DNA of 64,000 bases from positions 2,170,001 to 2,234,000 of the forward strand of contig NZ_CP041040.1 in NCBI RefSeq assembly GCF_006385575.1, given 5' to 3'. Both the position numbers and the translations under genes were made by a program. This document shows positions 18,912 through 29,768 of the stretch, in pieces. Under the pieces are notes generated by a model. It ran no database searches and had not been told where the DNA came from. It worked only from the letters and a program-made list of their open reading frames with translations. The stretch comes from Microbacterium foliorum. Lineage in GTDB: Bacteria; Actinomycetota; Actinomycetes; Actinomycetales; Microbacteriaceae. Within the stretch, counting starts at the first letter, position 1. Every line of letters starts with the position of its first letter.

Positions 18912-19889
18912 TCAGACGTCCAGCCCTGCGGGCACGGCGGCCTCAGTGCCCGGGATGCCCTCCTGCTGTGCGCGCTTGTCGGCCATCGCCAGAAGGCGGC
19001 GGATGCGGCCGGCGACGGCATCCTTCGTCATCGGCGGGTCGGCGTGGTGGCCCAGCTCGTCGAGGCTCGCGTCCCGGTGCGCGAGGCGCAGCTCGCCGGC
19101 GACCTTGAGGTGGTCGGGCACCTCGTCGGCGAGTATCTCGAGTGCGCGCTCCACACGGGCGCAGGCGGCGACAGCAGCCTGCGCGGAGCGACGCAGGTTG
19201 GCGTCGTCGAAGTTCACGAGTCGGTTCACACCCGCGCGCACCTCGCGGCGCTGACGCATCTCTTCCCACGCGACGGCGGTCTTCTGCGCGCCCATCTCGC
19301 TCAGGATCGTGCGGATCGCCTCGCCCTCGCGGACGACGACGCGGGGCATGCCGCGCACCTCGCGTGCCTTCGCAGCGACTCCGAGGCGGTGAGCGGCGCC
19401 GACGAGCGCCATGGCGGCCTCAGACGACGGGCAGGCGACTTCGAGCATGGCGGAGCGGCCCGGTTCGCTGAGGGTTCCTGCGGCGAGGAACGCTCCGCGC
19501 CACAGACCGGCCACCTCGGCGCGAGAGCCGGTGGTGAGGCGGTTCGGGAGTCCGCGGACCGGACGACGGCGCTGGTCGAGCAGACCGGTCTGGCGAGCGA
19601 GGGTCTCCCCCGACGCGATCACCCTGACAGCCCACCGCGCTCCGTCGTTCGCCGTGCTCGACTGCACCTGGGCGATCTCGGGCCGAACCCCGTAGATCTC
19701 TGCGAGGTCGCGCGCGACGCGCTGCGCGAGGATCTCGGCATCCACCTCTGCCTCGACGGCGACCCGCCCGGCGATGGAGTGCAGTCCGCCGGCGAACCGG
19801 AGGATAGAGGTGACCTCCGCGACACGCACCGTCGGGGGTGCATTACGGATGCTGACCAGCTCAGCTTTGACGTCGGTGGTTAGTGCCAC
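18912..19889 (-). CDS. whiA: DNA-binding protein WhiA
   Basis: WhiA has a degenerate homing-endonuclease-like N-terminal domain (about residues 1-220) and a C-terminal helix-turn-helix (about 230-310, with [14 protein letters not shown] and [13 protein letters not shown]). In actinobacteria it activates cell-division and sporulation genes together with WhiB; in a non-sporulating relative it probably affects division. The length of 325 is normal. It follows rapZ by 68 bases, without the YvcK gene usually found between them. Confidence 0.95.
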   Translation of the reverse strand: MALTTDVKAELVSIRNAPPTVRVAEVTSILRFAGGLHSIAGRVAVEAEVDAEILAQRVARDLAEIYGVRPEIAQVQSSTANDGARWAVRVIASGETLARQTGLLDQRRRPVRGLPNRLTTGSRAEVAGLWRGAFLAAGTLSEPGRSAMLEVACPSSEAAMALVGAAHRLGVAAKAREVRGMPRVVVREGEAIRTILSEMGAQKTAVAWEEMRQRREVRAGVNRLVNFDDANLRRSAQAAVAACARVERALEILADEVPDHLKVAGELRLAHRDASLDELGHHADPPMTKDAVAGRIRRLLAMADKRAQQEGIPGTEAAVPAGLDV

Positions 19890-19957
19890 GACACTCCTCT
19901 ACGCTCACGCGCCGGATCGCGGCGCAAACCTCCAGCCTACTCTGACGGAGGCTCCTG

Positions 19958-20830
19958 CTATTCCCTGCCGAGGTCCCGGTGACGCACGTTGACGGCCACT
20001 CCCGGCACGGACGCGAGCCGACGAGCGAGTTCCTCCACCATGGCGACGGATCGGTGCTTGCCGCCCGTGCAGCCGATCGCGATGGTCGAATGGCTCTTGT
20101 TCTCGCGCTGATACCCCTCGAGCACCGGTGTGAGAGCCGCCGAATACGAATCGAGGAAACCTGCGGCGCCCTCACGGGAGAGCACGTAGTCCCTCACCGG
20201 TTCGTCTTGACCTGTCAGGCCGCGAAGATCCTCGTTCCAGAACGGATTCGGCAGGAAGCGCATGTCCGCGACCATGTCGACATCTGTCGGAAGACCGTAC
20301 TTGAATCCGAAGCTCAGGAGCGTCACGCGGTGCCGCGCTGCACCCTCTTCTGAGAAGAGGTCGGACACCTGGGTGGCGAGCTGATGGATGTTGAGCGCCG
20401 AAGTGTCGACCACGAGATCGGCCGACTCGCGGATCGGCGCGAGGCGGAGGCGTTCGATGCGGATGCCGTCGAGCAGCGTGCCGTCGCCCTGGAGTGGATG
20501 CGGCCTGCGAACCGCCTCGAATCGACGCACGAGGACGTCGTCGGACGCATCCAGGAACAGAACGCGCACGGAACCGCGTGATCGCAGCGCCCTCGCCACG
20601 CCCGGGAAGTCGTCGAAGAGGTTGCGACCTCGTACGTCGACGACCGCTGCGACCTTGGGCAGAGCATTGCCGCCCATGTCGGTGAGGTCGAGAAGCGGAC
20701 GGAGGATCTGCGGCGGCAGGTTGTCGACGACGTACCACCCGAGGTCCTCGAGCGCGTTGGCAACCGTCGTGCGCCCCGCGCCCGACATGCCCGTGACGAT
20801 GAGGAACTCGCCTTTGTCCCCGTCAGTCAT
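19958..20830 (-). CDS. rapZ: RNase adapter RapZ / YvcJ-family nucleotide-binding protein
   Basis: A 290-residue protein with Walker A-like GMSGAGRTT (14-22; Arg replaces the usual Lys) and a C-terminal domain with [10 protein letters not shown], the most conserved motif of the family. Known members bind nucleotides; E. coli RapZ guides RNase E to small RNAs controlling GlmS, but the role in actinobacteria is less clear. It lies 30 bases after uvrC, an arrangement shared by many Gram-positives. Confidence 0.93.
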   Translation of the reverse strand: MTDGDKGEFLIVTGMSGAGRTTVANALEDLGWYVVDNLPPQILRPLLDLTDMGGNALPKVAAVVDVRGRNLFDDFPGVARALRSRGSVRVLFLDASDDVLVRRFEAVRRPHPLQGDGTLLDGIRIERLRLAPIRESADLVVDTSALNIHQLATQVSDLFSEEGAARHRVTLLSFGFKYGLPTDVDMVADMRFLPNPFWNEDLRGLTGQDEPVRDYVLSREGAAGFLDSYSAALTPVLEGYQRENKSHSTIAIGCTGGKHRSVAMVEELARRLASVPGVAVNVRHRDLGRE

Positions 20831-20860
20831 GGTTACTCCTTCTCCCCCGCTTGACCCAGC

Positions 20861-22786
20861 CTAGCGAGTGGAGAGATGCGTATGGATGTTCTCGGCGAGC
20901 ACGGGCCCGATCCCCTGCACCTCCTGAATCTCCTCAGGAGCAGCGGACCGCAGTGCGGTGACGGATCCGAAGTGCTTGAGAAGCACCTTGATCCGCGATG
21001 CGCCGAGCCCGGGCACCTCGGCGAGGATCGACGTGATGTCGTTCCTGCGCCGCTTGCGCTGGTGAGTGATCGCGAATCGGTGGGCTTCGTCTCTCAGCCG
21101 CTGGAGCAGGTAGAGCGACTCGCTCGTGCGCGGCAGGATCACCGGGAAGTCGTCGCCGGGAAGCCAGACTTCCTCGAGCCTCTTGGCTATGCCGCACACC
21201 GCGATTTCTGTGTGACCGGCGTCTCGGAGCGCGCGCGCGGCCGCCTCGACCTGCGGCTGCCCGCCGTCGACCAGCAGCAGCTGCGGCGGGTAGGCGAAGC
21301 GCGGCCTGCGCTTGACCTCCACCACGACCTCGGCGAGCTCGTCGCCACCCTCTGTCGTGGCCGCGACGGCCGGCGCGACCGCTGCGGGTTCGTCGGCCTC
21401 CTCCGGGCGGTCGAGGTAGGCGAGGCGACGGCGCAGCACCTGGTACATCGAATCGGTGTCGTCTGTGGTCTCGGCGATGTTGAACGAACGGTACTGGTCT
21501 TTTCGAGGCAGCCCGTCTTCGAAGACCACCATCGACGCGACCACGTTCGTGCCCCCGAGATGCGAGATGTCGAAGCACTCGATGCGCAGCGGCGCCTCCG
21601 ACATCCCCAGTGCCTCCTGCAGATCCGTGAGAGCCTGCGTGCGTGCGATGTAGTCGCTCGTGCGACGGGTCTTGTAGCGGATCAGCGCCTGCTGCGCGTT
21701 GAGCGTCGCGGTGCGCATGAGGTCGGCGCGCTGACCGCGCTGGGCGACGGCGATCTCGACCTTCTTGCCTCGCCGCTCACGCAGCCACACCTCGAGCTCG
21801 GCGGCATCGTCCGGCAGCGTCGGCACGATGATCCGACGCGGCACGTCCTGCGCATCGCCGTAGGCACGCTGCAGCACCTGATCGACGAGGTCGGCCGTCG
21901 AGATGTCGATCTCCTTCTCGATCGTCATCGCGCGGACGCCTCGCACGCGTCCGCCACGGATCACGAAGTGCTGCACGGCCGCGGCGAGCTCGTCTTCCGC
22001 GATTCCGAACAGGTCGGCGTCCTCGTCGGTGGCCAGCACCAGCGCGCTCTTGCCGAGCACCGCCTCGATCGCCGTGAGCTTGTCACGGAATCGGGCTGCG
22101 GCTTCGTAATCCATCGCCGCGGAGGCGGCGAGCATCCGCTTGGTCAGCTCTCGGGTGAAGCGCTCGTCTCCTCCGGCCATGAACGCGACGAAGTCGTCGA
22201 CCATCGCACGGTGCTCTTCGATGCTGACCGTCATCGAGCATGGTCCGCCGCACTTGCCGATCTGCCCCGGAAAGCACGGACGCCCCGTCTGCATGGCGCG
22301 CTTGTAACTGGAGTCGCTGCAGGTGCGAATCGGGAAGGCCTTGACCATCAGGTCGATCGTCTCGTGCACGGCCCAGACCTTCGGGTAGGGACCGAAATAG
22401 CGCGCACCGGGAATCTTGCGGTTCCTGGTGACGATCACACGTGGCGCCTCATCGCCCAGGGTGACGGCCATGAACGGGTAGGACTTGTCGTCCTTGTAGC
22501 GCACGTTGAAGGGCGGATCGAACTCCTTGATCCACATGTACTCCAGCTGGAGCGAGTCCACGTCGGTCGAGACGACCGTCCACTCGACGGAAGACGCCGT
22601 GGTGACCATGCGCCGGGTGCGTTCGTGGAGCGTGCGCAGCGGAGCGAAGTAGTTCGACAGGCGTTGACGCAAGTTCTTCGCCTTGCCGACGTAGAGCACG
22701 CGTCCATCGGCGTCGCGGAAGCGGTACACGCCGGGGTTGGTGGGGATCTCACCAGCCCGCGGCTTGTACGGCAGGACGTCGGCCAT
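20861..22786 (-). CDS. uvrC: Excinuclease ABC subunit C
   Basis: UvrC makes the two incisions in nucleotide excision repair. The 641-residue protein has a GIY-YIG domain at the N-terminus (GVYRFRD...[13 protein letters not shown]), a central UVR motif ([17 protein letters not shown]), an RNase H-like endonuclease domain ([14 protein letters not shown]) with an Ala/Glu-rich insertion before the latter, and C-terminal helix-hairpin-helices. ATG 22786 overlaps the uvrA stop by one base (TGATG); a TTG one codon earlier is a weaker option. Confidence 0.97.
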   Translation of the reverse strand: MADVLPYKPRAGEIPTNPGVYRFRDADGRVLYVGKAKNLRQRLSNYFAPLRTLHERTRRMVTTASSVEWTVVSTDVDSLQLEYMWIKEFDPPFNVRYKDDKSYPFMAVTLGDEAPRVIVTRNRKIPGARYFGPYPKVWAVHETIDLMVKAFPIRTCSDSSYKRAMQTGRPCFPGQIGKCGGPCSMTVSIEEHRAMVDDFVAFMAGGDERFTRELTKRMLAASAAMDYEAAARFRDKLTAIEAVLGKSALVLATDEDADLFGIAEDELAAAVQHFVIRGGRVRGVRAMTIEKEIDISTADLVDQVLQRAYGDAQDVPRRIIVPTLPDDAAELEVWLRERRGKKVEIAVAQRGQRADLMRTATLNAQQALIRYKTRRTSDYIARTQALTDLQEALGMSEAPLRIECFDISHLGGTNVVASMVVFEDGLPRKDQYRSFNIAETTDDTDSMYQVLRRRLAYLDRPEEADEPAAVAPAVAATTEGGDELAEVVVEVKRRPRFAYPPQLLLVDGGQPQVEAAARALRDAGHTEIAVCGIAKRLEEVWLPGDDFPVILPRTSESLYLLQRLRDEAHRFAITHQRKRRRNDITSILAEVPGLGASRIKVLLKHFGSVTALRSAAPEEIQEVQGIGPVLAENIHTHLSTR

Positions 22787-25674
22787 CAACTGGCCTTCCG
22801 CGCAGAGCGCCCCTCACCCAGGATCTCGGCGAGGAACTGGCCGGTGTGGCTGTCCTCGACTCGCGCGATCTGCTCGGGGGTGCCGGTCGCCAGGATCTCA
22901 CCGCCACCGGAGCCACCCTCCGGCCCGAGGTCGATCACCCAGTCGGCGGACTTGATCACATCGAGGTTGTGCTCGATGACGATCACCGTGTTGCCCTTGT
23001 CGACGAGTCCGTTCAGCACCTCGAGGAGCTTGCGCACGTCTTCGAAGTGCAGACCGGTGGTCGGCTCATCGAGCACGTAGATGCTGCGACCGTTGCTGCG
23101 ACGCTGGAGCTCGGTGGCGAGCTTGACGCGCTGTGCCTCGCCGCCGGACAGGGTCGTCGCCGACTGACCGAGACGCACGTAGCCGAGACCCACGTCGACG
23201 AGGGTCTTCATGTAGCGGTGGATCGCCTGGATAGGCTCGAAGAACTCCGCCGCCTCGGCGATAGGCATCTCGAGGACCTCGGCGATGTTCTTGCCCTTGT
23301 AGTGCACCGATAGCGTGTCACGGTTGTAGCGCTTGCCGTGGCAGACCTCGCAGTCGACGTAGACGTCCGGCAGGAAGTTCATCTCGATCTTGATCGTGCC
23401 ATCGCCCGAGCACGCCTCGCAGCGACCCCCCTTGACGTTGAAGCTGAAGCGTCCGGGCTGGTAGCCGCGAACCTTCGCCTCGGGAGTCTCGCTGAAGAGC
23501 GAACGGATGCGGTCGAAGACGCCGGTGTAGGTCGCCGGGTTCGAGCGCGGCGTGCGACCGATCGGCGCCTGGTCGACGTGCACGACCTTGTCGAGATTGT
23601 CGAGACCCGAGACACGTGTGTGCTTTCCGGGAACCGTGCGGGCGCCGTTGAGCCGCGAGGCGAGCACCTGGTACAGGATGTCGTTGACCAGCGAGGACTT
23701 TCCCGAGCCGGACACTCCGGTGACCGCCGTCAGAACACCCAGCGGGAAGTTCACGCTGACGTTCTTCAGGTTGTTCTCGCGAGCGCCGACGACGCTGAGC
23801 ATGCGCTTCTTGTCGAGCTTGCGGCGCTTCTTCGGCGTCGGGATCTCGCGACGACCGGAGAGGTACTGTCCTGTCATAGAGCTCGGCTCGGCGAGGAGTG
23901 CTTCGTATGAACCGGAATGCACGACCTCGCCGCCGTTCACTCCCGCGCCCGGCCCGATGTCGACGACCCAGTCCGCCGATTCGATGGTCTCTTCGTCGTG
24001 TTCGACGACGATCAGCGTGTTGCCGAGGTCACGGAGCTTCAGAAGAGTGTCGATCAGTCGACGGTTGTCGCGCTGATGCAGGCCGATCGACGGTTCATCG
24101 AGCACGTAGAGCACACCGGTGAGACCCGAGCCGATCTGCGTGGCGAGGCGGATGCGCTGTGCCTCACCGCCCGAGAGCGACCCGGCCGAGCGGCTGAGGT
24201 TGAGATACGAGAGCCCGACCTGCAGCAGGAAGTCGAGTCGCAGGCGGATCTCGCGCAGCACCTGGGCCGCGATCTTCGCCTCACGATCGGTGAGAGTGAG
24301 TGTCTCCATGAACGAGCGTGCGTCGGCGAGGCTCAGGTGCGACACCTCGGCGATCGAGTGGCCGTGCACCTGCACCGCGAGCACCTCGGGCTTGAGCCGG
24401 TTGCCATCGCACACGGGGCACGGCACCTCGCGGAGGTACTCGCCCCAGCGTGAGCGCTGCGTGTCGGACTCGGCCTGCGCGTACTGCCGCTCGATGTAAG
24501 GGACGACGCCCTCGAAGCCGGATGCGTACCGCATCTCGCGCCCGTACCGGTTCTTGAATTTGACCGTGACCTTGTAGTTGTCGCCGCGGAGGATCGCATC
24601 CTGCACGTCGACCCTGAGATCCTGCCACGGGGTGTCGAGCGAGAAGTTGAGGTCGTCGGCCAGACCCTCGAGCAGGCGCTCGTAGTACTGGAAGAGTCCC
24701 TTTCCCTGGGTGGTCCAGGGAACGATCGCGCCCTCGCGGATGGAGAGCTCCTCGTCGCCGAGCATCAGGTCGATGTCCACCGACATGCGGGTGCCGAGAC
24801 CCGAGCAGGCGGGGCAGGCACCGAACGGCGCGTTGAACGAGAAGGTGCGCGGCTCGATCTCGGTGAGCGACAGAGCGTGCCCGTTCGGGCACGCGAGCTT
24901 CTCGGAGAACGACTGCCAGGCGTCGTCGCCCTCTTCGTCGACGAAGTTCACCTGCACGACGCCACCCGCGAGACCGAGTGCGGTCTCGACCGAGTCGGTG
25001 ACGCGACCGAGGATGTCGTCGGCCGCGACCAGGCGGTCGACGACCACCGCGATGTCGTGCTTGTAGCTCTTCTTGAGCGTGGGCGGCTCGGCCAGCTGGA
25101 TCAGCTCTCCGTCGACGATCGCACGGGAGTACCCCTTGGCACCCAGTTCGCGGAACAGATCGACGAACTCGCCCTTCTTCTGAGAAACGATGGGCGCGAC
25201 GATCTGGTAGCGCGTGCGCTCGGGCAGCTCCATGAGCTGGTCGGCGATCTGCTGCACCGTCTGTCGCTGGATGCGCTCACCGCACTCGGGGCAGTGCGGA
25301 ATGCCGATGCGCGCCCAGAGCAGACGCATGTAGTCGTAGATCTCGGTGATCGTGCCGACCGTCGACCGCGGGTTGCGGTTGGTCGACTTCTGATCGATCG
25401 ACACCGCGGGGCTGAGCCCCTCGATGAAGTCGACGTCCGGTCGGTCGACCTGGCCGAGGAACTGACGCGCGTACGCGCTCAGCGACTCGACGTAGCGACG
25501 CTGCCCTTCGGCGAAGATCGTGTCGAACGCGAGACTCGACTTTCCCGAACCGGACAGGCCGGTGAACACGACGAGGGAGTCGCGTGGGATGTCGATGTCG
25601 ACGTTCTTCAGATTGTGTACGCGGGCACCGCGAACGCTGAGTTTTCCTGGGGTTGCAACCGGGACGATAGGCAC
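22786..25674 (-). CDS. uvrA: Excinuclease ABC subunit A
   Basis: UvrA is the damage-sensing ATPase of the UvrABC system. The 962-residue protein has two ABC cassettes: Walker [13 protein letters not shown] near residue 40 and [12 protein letters not shown] near 660. ABC signatures are [12 protein letters not shown] and [12 protein letters not shown]. Zinc-finger cysteines are in [22 protein letters not shown] and CEVCHGKR. The start is GTG at 25674. uvrC follows with a one-base overlap. I see no LexA box in the 65 bases upstream. Confidence 0.98.
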   Translation of the reverse strand: MPIVPVATPGKLSVRGARVHNLKNVDIDIPRDSLVVFTGLSGSGKSSLAFDTIFAEGQRRYVESLSAYARQFLGQVDRPDVDFIEGLSPAVSIDQKSTNRNPRSTVGTITEIYDYMRLLWARIGIPHCPECGERIQRQTVQQIADQLMELPERTRYQIVAPIVSQKKGEFVDLFRELGAKGYSRAIVDGELIQLAEPPTLKKSYKHDIAVVVDRLVAADDILGRVTDSVETALGLAGGVVQVNFVDEEGDDAWQSFSEKLACPNGHALSLTEIEPRTFSFNAPFGACPACSGLGTRMSVDIDLMLGDEELSIREGAIVPWTTQGKGLFQYYERLLEGLADDLNFSLDTPWQDLRVDVQDAILRGDNYKVTVKFKNRYGREMRYASGFEGVVPYIERQYAQAESDTQRSRWGEYLREVPCPVCDGNRLKPEVLAVQVHGHSIAEVSHLSLADARSFMETLTLTDREAKIAAQVLREIRLRLDFLLQVGLSYLNLSRSAGSLSGGEAQRIRLATQIGSGLTGVLYVLDEPSIGLHQRDNRRLIDTLLKLRDLGNTLIVVEHDEETIESADWVVDIGPGAGVNGGEVVHSGSYEALLAEPSSMTGQYLSGRREIPTPKKRRKLDKKRMLSVVGARENNLKNVSVNFPLGVLTAVTGVSGSGKSSLVNDILYQVLASRLNGARTVPGKHTRVSGLDNLDKVVHVDQAPIGRTPRSNPATYTGVFDRIRSLFSETPEAKVRGYQPGRFSFNVKGGRCEACSGDGTIKIEMNFLPDVYVDCEVCHGKRYNRDTLSVHYKGKNIAEVLEMPIAEAAEFFEPIQAIHRYMKTLVDVGLGYVRLGQSATTLSGGEAQRVKLATELQRRSNGRSIYVLDEPTTGLHFEDVRKLLEVLNGLVDKGNTVIVIEHNLDVIKSADWVIDLGPEGGSGGGEILATGTPEQIARVEDSHTGQFLAEILGEGRSARKAS

Positions 25675-25739
25675 TGATCAAGTCTACGAGGGGCCACGGA
25701 CATTGGCTCCGTGAGGGCTCACAGGGAAGACCTCACCAA

Positions 25740-26264
25740 TCACGGTGCACGGCGGTTCGCCCGCACGAGCAGGGTCGCCGTGAGCGCGACGACGGCTCCG
25801 GCTCCCGCCACGGCGGCCCATGGCACGGTCTGCGCCGATCCCTGGGTGGCGACTCCGCCGACGATCATCAACACAACCGTCACCGGCTGGGCGATCGCCT
25901 GGACGGCGAGCAGCCGCAGCGCGCTGGGCCGGAGTGCGGCGATCACCACGCGGGACCCCGCGGGGATCACGAGAGAGAGCGACATCAGCACGTGGATGAG
26001 CTGCACGACGAGCACCGCGATCATCGCGCGCCCGAGATCGGGCTCGGAGATCAGCATCCCGATCACGAGGCAGCCGATGGATCCCCACGCCGCGAACGTC
26101 TGCGGAAGGGCGGCGGCGAGGATCGCGAGCACGACCGCGGCCGCCTGCCACCCGATCAGCGGACACAGGGCGACGGCCCCGACCGCGACCACGACGATGA
26201 GCGCGCCCCGCACGACGAGCCAGGAGACGGCAGGGCCGGTCTGCAGGGAGTCGTTCGCCTTCAT
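25740..26264 (-). CDS. Small integral membrane protein, last gene of MoxR/DUF58 cluster
   Basis: I do not recognise this family. The 174-residue protein is almost wholly hydrophobic, with about five membrane segments (near 15-37, 42-60, 65-85, 95-130 and 140-165). It has no catalytic motif. It overlaps the DUF58 gene by 4 bases, so it belongs to the same translation chain and probably the same complex. It ends 65 bases before uvrA. Confidence 0.7.
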   Translation of the reverse strand: MKANDSLQTGPAVSWLVVRGALIVVVAVGAVALCPLIGWQAAAVVLAILAAALPQTFAAWGSIGCLVIGMLISEPDLGRAMIAVLVVQLIHVLMSLSLVIPAGSRVVIAALRPSALRLLAVQAIAQPVTVVLMIVGGVATQGSAQTVPWAAVAGAGAVVALTATLLVRANRRAP

Positions 26265-27520
26265 CGGCGCGCCCTCGCGATCGCGAGCAGCGCCGACGAC
26301 GGATCATCGGCCCAGGAGACCACATCGACTCCGGCGCCGTGCAGATCGGCGAACACGTTCTCCCGCTCGGCGAGCACCGTTCGAAGCCCGATGAGCTGCG
26401 CGCGGGTGAGACGCGTGCGGTCGAGCGGCGGAAGCACGTCGACGGCGACGACCCGATGTCCGCTCGCCCTCCACATCAGCGCCGTCCGTGCCGCCGCACC
26501 CTCGAAGAAGGTCGACAGCACGAAGACGACAGAGCCGTGCGGCACGGGAGGAGTGCGGCGGAAGGTCGCATCGTCTCGCGCCTGGCCGGTCGTGGCGATG
26601 GCCGCCACGACGCGGGAGAGATGCCGCGATCCGCTGCCGCTGCGCAGCGACCTGCCCCCGTGCACGAGCACGTGCAGCGCGACGCGGTCGCCTGCGCCGA
26701 TGGCCGAGTCGGCGATCGCACGGGCGGCCTCGCGCGCGAGGTCGAGCGATGTCACTCCGCTGCGTTCGAAGTCGCCGCTCCCCCACGACGAGACGACCTC
26801 GCCGAGGTCTTCCGACGTGTCCATCGCGATCACGACGGAGGAGTCGCTGAGGGTGTTGGTGCGTCGAACCAGCAGATCCCCTGGCCTGCGGGCCATCCGC
26901 GCCGTGGCCCGCCAGTCCACGCGGCGCAGTTCGTCTCCGGGAGCGAAGGCGTGGATGTCCCTGAAGTCACCGCCCTGGCCCTGGCGGCGACCCTCGTGAG
27001 CACCGTGCGACCCGGTCAGCCGTCGGGGCAGCGGCAGCGCATCGAGCGCTGTACGGGGCGGCGCGACCTGGCGCCTGGCGGAGACGACCTCTGATCTCTT
27101 CGAGAGCGCTGCTCCCTCGAGCGAGAACCCTCTCGCAGCCGCTTGGACGGGAATCGCCGGCCCGGAGTGCAGGACCTTGCTGCGTGCCGTCACGGACGAT
27201 CCGTCGCCTGGCACGATCACGCGCCTGGTGCGACGCTCCGACTGCACGATCACCATCTCGACGGCTTCCGAATCGGCCACGACAGTGACCGCGCTGAGCA
27301 GCTCACCCTCGGGCCCCGGCAGCGGATCGATCGTGACCTTCGGCACGCCCCCGGCAGCACCGCGCGCGATCGCGAACCCGCTCCAGAGGGCGAGAGGCAG
27401 CCCCATGGCCACGACGTCCGGCCGAGCCGACAGAAGGCCGACGACGGCCAGGATCACCGCACCCCCGATCGCCACGGACAGCACCGGCCCGCGACGCCCC
27501 ACGTCGGGAGCATCCGTCAT
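26261..27520 (-). CDS. DUF58 domain protein (VWA-like)
   Basis: A 419-residue protein: two membrane segments at about 13-50, a beta-rich part, then the DUF58 region with GDEL.RVDWRATARMARRPGDLLVR (about 215-240), the family hallmark, followed by a von Willebrand A-like fold starting VVIAMDTSE. DUF58 proteins pair with MoxR ATPases; some such pairs act in envelope or metal-centre maturation, but no general function is known. It overlaps the MoxR gene by 4 bases and the next membrane gene by 4 bases. ATG 27520 is set by that overlap. Confidence 0.88.
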   Translation of the reverse strand: MTDAPDVGRRGPVLSVAIGGAVILAVVGLLSARPDVVAMGLPLALWSGFAIARGAAGGVPKVTIDPLPGPEGELLSAVTVVADSEAVEMVIVQSERRTRRVIVPGDGSSVTARSKVLHSGPAIPVQAAARGFSLEGAALSKRSEVVSARRQVAPPRTALDALPLPRRLTGSHGAHEGRRQGQGGDFRDIHAFAPGDELRRVDWRATARMARRPGDLLVRRTNTLSDSSVVIAMDTSEDLGEVVSSWGSGDFERSGVTSLDLAREAARAIADSAIGAGDRVALHVLVHGGRSLRSGSGSRHLSRVVAAIATTGQARDDATFRRTPPVPHGSVVFVLSTFFEGAAARTALMWRASGHRVVAVDVLPPLDRTRLTRAQLIGLRTVLAERENVFADLHGAGVDVVSWADDPSSALLAIARARR

Positions 27521-28482
27521 CCGAGCGCCCCGACAGTCGACGGCACTGCGACCTGCCCGGCGACCGAGCGCACCACGTCGGACGCTGACGCCCCCTGAGC
27601 CCACGCCTGGGGGGTGAGGGTGAGCCGATGCGCCAGCACAGGCACGGCGATGCGCTTGATGTCATCCGGGCGCACGAAGTCGCGGCCGTCCAGTGCCGCC
27701 AGAGCTCGTCCGAGCAGAAGCAGACCGAGCGAACCTCGTGGCGAGGCCCCGACCTCGACGTTCGGCGCATTCCGCGTGGCGCGCGTGATCTCGACGCAGT
27801 AGCGGGAGATGTCCTGATCGACGTGGATGGCCTCGACCGCGTCCTGCAGGGCGACGAGCTGAGCGGCGTCGATCACCGGGGCGACGTGGGTCGCCTCCTG
27901 GCGCCTGCTCACCCGATTCTCCAGGATCCGAGCCTCGTTCTCCGGCCCCGGGTAGCCGACGGACAGCCGCACCATGAACCTGTCGAGCTGCGCCTCGGGA
28001 AGCGCGTAGGTGCCCTCGTACTCGATCGGATTCGACGTCGCGATCACATGGAACGGCGCCGGCAGCGCGAAACTGTTGCCCTCGACGGTCACCTGCCGCT
28101 CCGCCATCGCCTCGAGCATCGCGGACTGGGTCTTCGGCGTGGTCCGGTTGATCTCGTCGGCGAGCAGCAGACCGGTGAAGATAGGCCCCGGGCGGAAGAC
28201 GAAGTCCCCCGAGTCCGGTGCGTACACGTACGATCCGGTCACGTCGCCGGGGAGCATGTCGGGGGTGCATTGCAAGCGGCGGAACGACAGCCCCAGGGCA
28301 GATGCGAGGCTACGCGCGGCGAGGGTCTTGCCCAGCCCCGGCACATCCTCGAACAGCACGTGACCACCCGCGAGGATCGTCGCGAGCGCGATCTCGATGG
28401 GGTCATCCATGCCCACCACGACTGTCCTCACTGCGGCGAGGATCCTGGCTCCGGTGTCGGCGATCTCTGCGGGGCTCGTCAT
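27517..28482 (-). CDS. MoxR-family AAA+ ATPase
   Basis: A 321-residue AAA+ ATPase. Walker A is DVPGLGKTL (about 45-53), Walker B is LLADEINR, and TPKTQSAMLEAM with ATSNPIE form sensor 1 and its surroundings. MoxR proteins act as chaperones for partner proteins, often a VWA or DUF58 protein encoded next door, as here. AAGGAGATGAC precedes the ATG at 28482. It starts right after the small membrane gene (stop 28484, overlapping). It is cytoplasmic, presumably acting at the membrane with DUF58. Confidence 0.93.
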   Translation of the reverse strand: MTSPAEIADTGARILAAVRTVVVGMDDPIEIALATILAGGHVLFEDVPGLGKTLAARSLASALGLSFRRLQCTPDMLPGDVTGSYVYAPDSGDFVFRPGPIFTGLLLADEINRTTPKTQSAMLEAMAERQVTVEGNSFALPAPFHVIATSNPIEYEGTYALPEAQLDRFMVRLSVGYPGPENEARILENRVSRRQEATHVAPVIDAAQLVALQDAVEAIHVDQDISRYCVEITRATRNAPNVEVGASPRGSLGLLLLGRALAALDGRDFVRPDDIKRIAVPVLAHRLTLTPQAWAQGASASDVVRSVAGQVAVPSTVGALG

Positions 28483-28483
28483 G

Positions 28484-29020
28484 TCATCTCCTTGATCGAC
28501 GGAACAGTGAGGGCCGCCCCAGGTCTGGATCCGGGGCGTGCGGCGCGAGCGACGGCTCGCCGGGTTTTGCGGGGTCCAGTCGGTCGACGGCATCCAACGC
28601 CCGTTCGATGTCGACGATGGTCGGGGCGCGACCGGTGAGCCGATCCCAGAGGTCGGGTCCGATCACCGCGATGAGGCGCTCGCTGTCGTCCGGGTCATCC
28701 GGATCGATTCCCTGGCGCAGCAACCGATGGCGCAGGATCGCGCTGACGCGTCGGGTGATCTGCTGTCCGGCGATGCCGGTATGCGTGTTCAGCGCCCACG
28801 CCATCCGGGAGATCTCGGTCGGCCGACGATGAGGTTCCGTGTCGATGCGCGGGGCGTCGAAGCCCGGTTCGAGCGGCATCACGAGCTGTCCGAGCAGACC
28901 GACCGAGCAGATCAGCAGACTCCAGCCGATCACGAACGCCCAGGTGAAGCCGAATCCGAGGAGGGCGAGAGCCGCGACGACCGCGACGCCCACCGCGAGG
29001 AGTGTTCTCCGCGCGCTCAT
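28484..29020 (-). CDS. Membrane protein of MoxR cluster, unknown family
   Basis: A 178-residue protein with two membrane segments at about 5-50 and a cytoplasmic, charged remainder rich in Asp and Arg. I do not recognise a domain. I chose ATG 29020, which overlaps the preceding stop (ATGA) and has AGGAGG seven bases upstream; GTG 29026 is possible. Position between DUF4129 and MoxR genes suggests it is a fixed member of the cluster. Confidence 0.72.
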   Translation of the reverse strand: MSARRTLLAVGVAVVAALALLGFGFTWAFVIGWSLLICSVGLLGQLVMPLEPGFDAPRIDTEPHRRPTEISRMAWALNTHTGIAGQQITRRVSAILRHRLLRQGIDPDDPDDSERLIAVIGPDLWDRLTGRAPTIVDIERALDAVDRLDPAKPGEPSLAPHAPDPDLGRPSLFRRSRR

Positions 29021-29748
29021 CGCCACACCTCCTCGATGCGCCGCAGTGCCCGTCGCGCCGAGGACCGATCATCTTCGTCGGCAACCCGGGTTCCGAAGCG
29101 GACGCTCTCATAGAGGCGCAGCAGCGCCACAGCCTCGTCCGCGACGCCCGGCCGCAGGGTGACGATCCTCACCACGAACTCCCCGGGAGTCTCGCTCGCC
29201 GCTCGCGTGACCCCGGCGTCTGCGGCGCTCTCTTCGAGCCCGATCCAGGCCGCGATGATGGCATCCGTCGCTCTGACACGCTCATCGATCGTGGCCAGCG
29301 CCCCGGCGATCCCTCGTCGCATCACCCCGACTGCGATGTCCGCCGTCGGCGGCGACTCGAACTGCTCGACCTCGGGCGCGACAACGGCTGCATCGCGGCG
29401 TCTGAGCGGGCGATCTCGCCATGCTCGGAGCAGTGCCTTGGCGGCGATCACCAGGAGAACGATGATCCCGGCCGCCACCAACACCATCAGGATCACGGTG
29501 AGCATCTGCGCGACCGCGGCATTCGTGGGTTCGCTCTCCAACGGCTCGGGGAGGCCTGTCCCACCCGGCGACGCCGTGGGCAGCGGCTCAGCCGTACCAG
29601 CGGGGATCGGCTCGGCGGGACGGAACGTCGGCTGTCCCTGGACCGCCGACGCGGTCATCGCCACGACGAAGAGGACCACCACGACGAAAGGAACGACCAG
29701 CCGATCGACACTCCGGCGCGCAGGACGCGTCTGGTGATCGATCGGCAT
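29017..29748 (-). CDS. DUF4129 domain membrane protein
   Basis: The protein (about 243 residues) has a signal-anchor (about 16-38), an extracellular Pro/Thr-rich linker, a second membrane segment (about 82-106) and a cytoplasmic DUF4129 domain with ETPGEFVVRI and LLRLYESVRFG near its end. DUF4129 occurs next to DUF58/MoxR and, in other contexts, with transglutaminase-like proteins. It is the first gene of the cluster. The start is uncertain: ATG 29748 or GTG 29754. Confidence 0.82.
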   Translation of the reverse strand: MPIDHQTRPARRSVDRLVVPFVVVVLFVVAMTASAVQGQPTFRPAEPIPAGTAEPLPTASPGGTGLPEPLESEPTNAAVAQMLTVILMVLVAAGIIVLLVIAAKALLRAWRDRPLRRRDAAVVAPEVEQFESPPTADIAVGVMRRGIAGALATIDERVRATDAIIAAWIGLEESAADAGVTRAASETPGEFVVRIVTLRPGVADEAVALLRLYESVRFGTRVADEDDRSSARRALRRIEEVWR

Positions 29749-29768
29749 GCCCACACCCTATGACGCGG

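Noticed and set aside
20876..23080. A 734-codon plus-strand frame opposite uvrC and the end of uvrA
   Set aside because: Composition is that of a reverse-strand shadow, while uvrC and uvrA motifs on the other strand are complete.
25675..25739. LexA (SOS) box before uvrA
   Set aside because: No TCGAAC-N4-GTTCGA-like sequence is present in this gap or in the 64 bases before uvrB.
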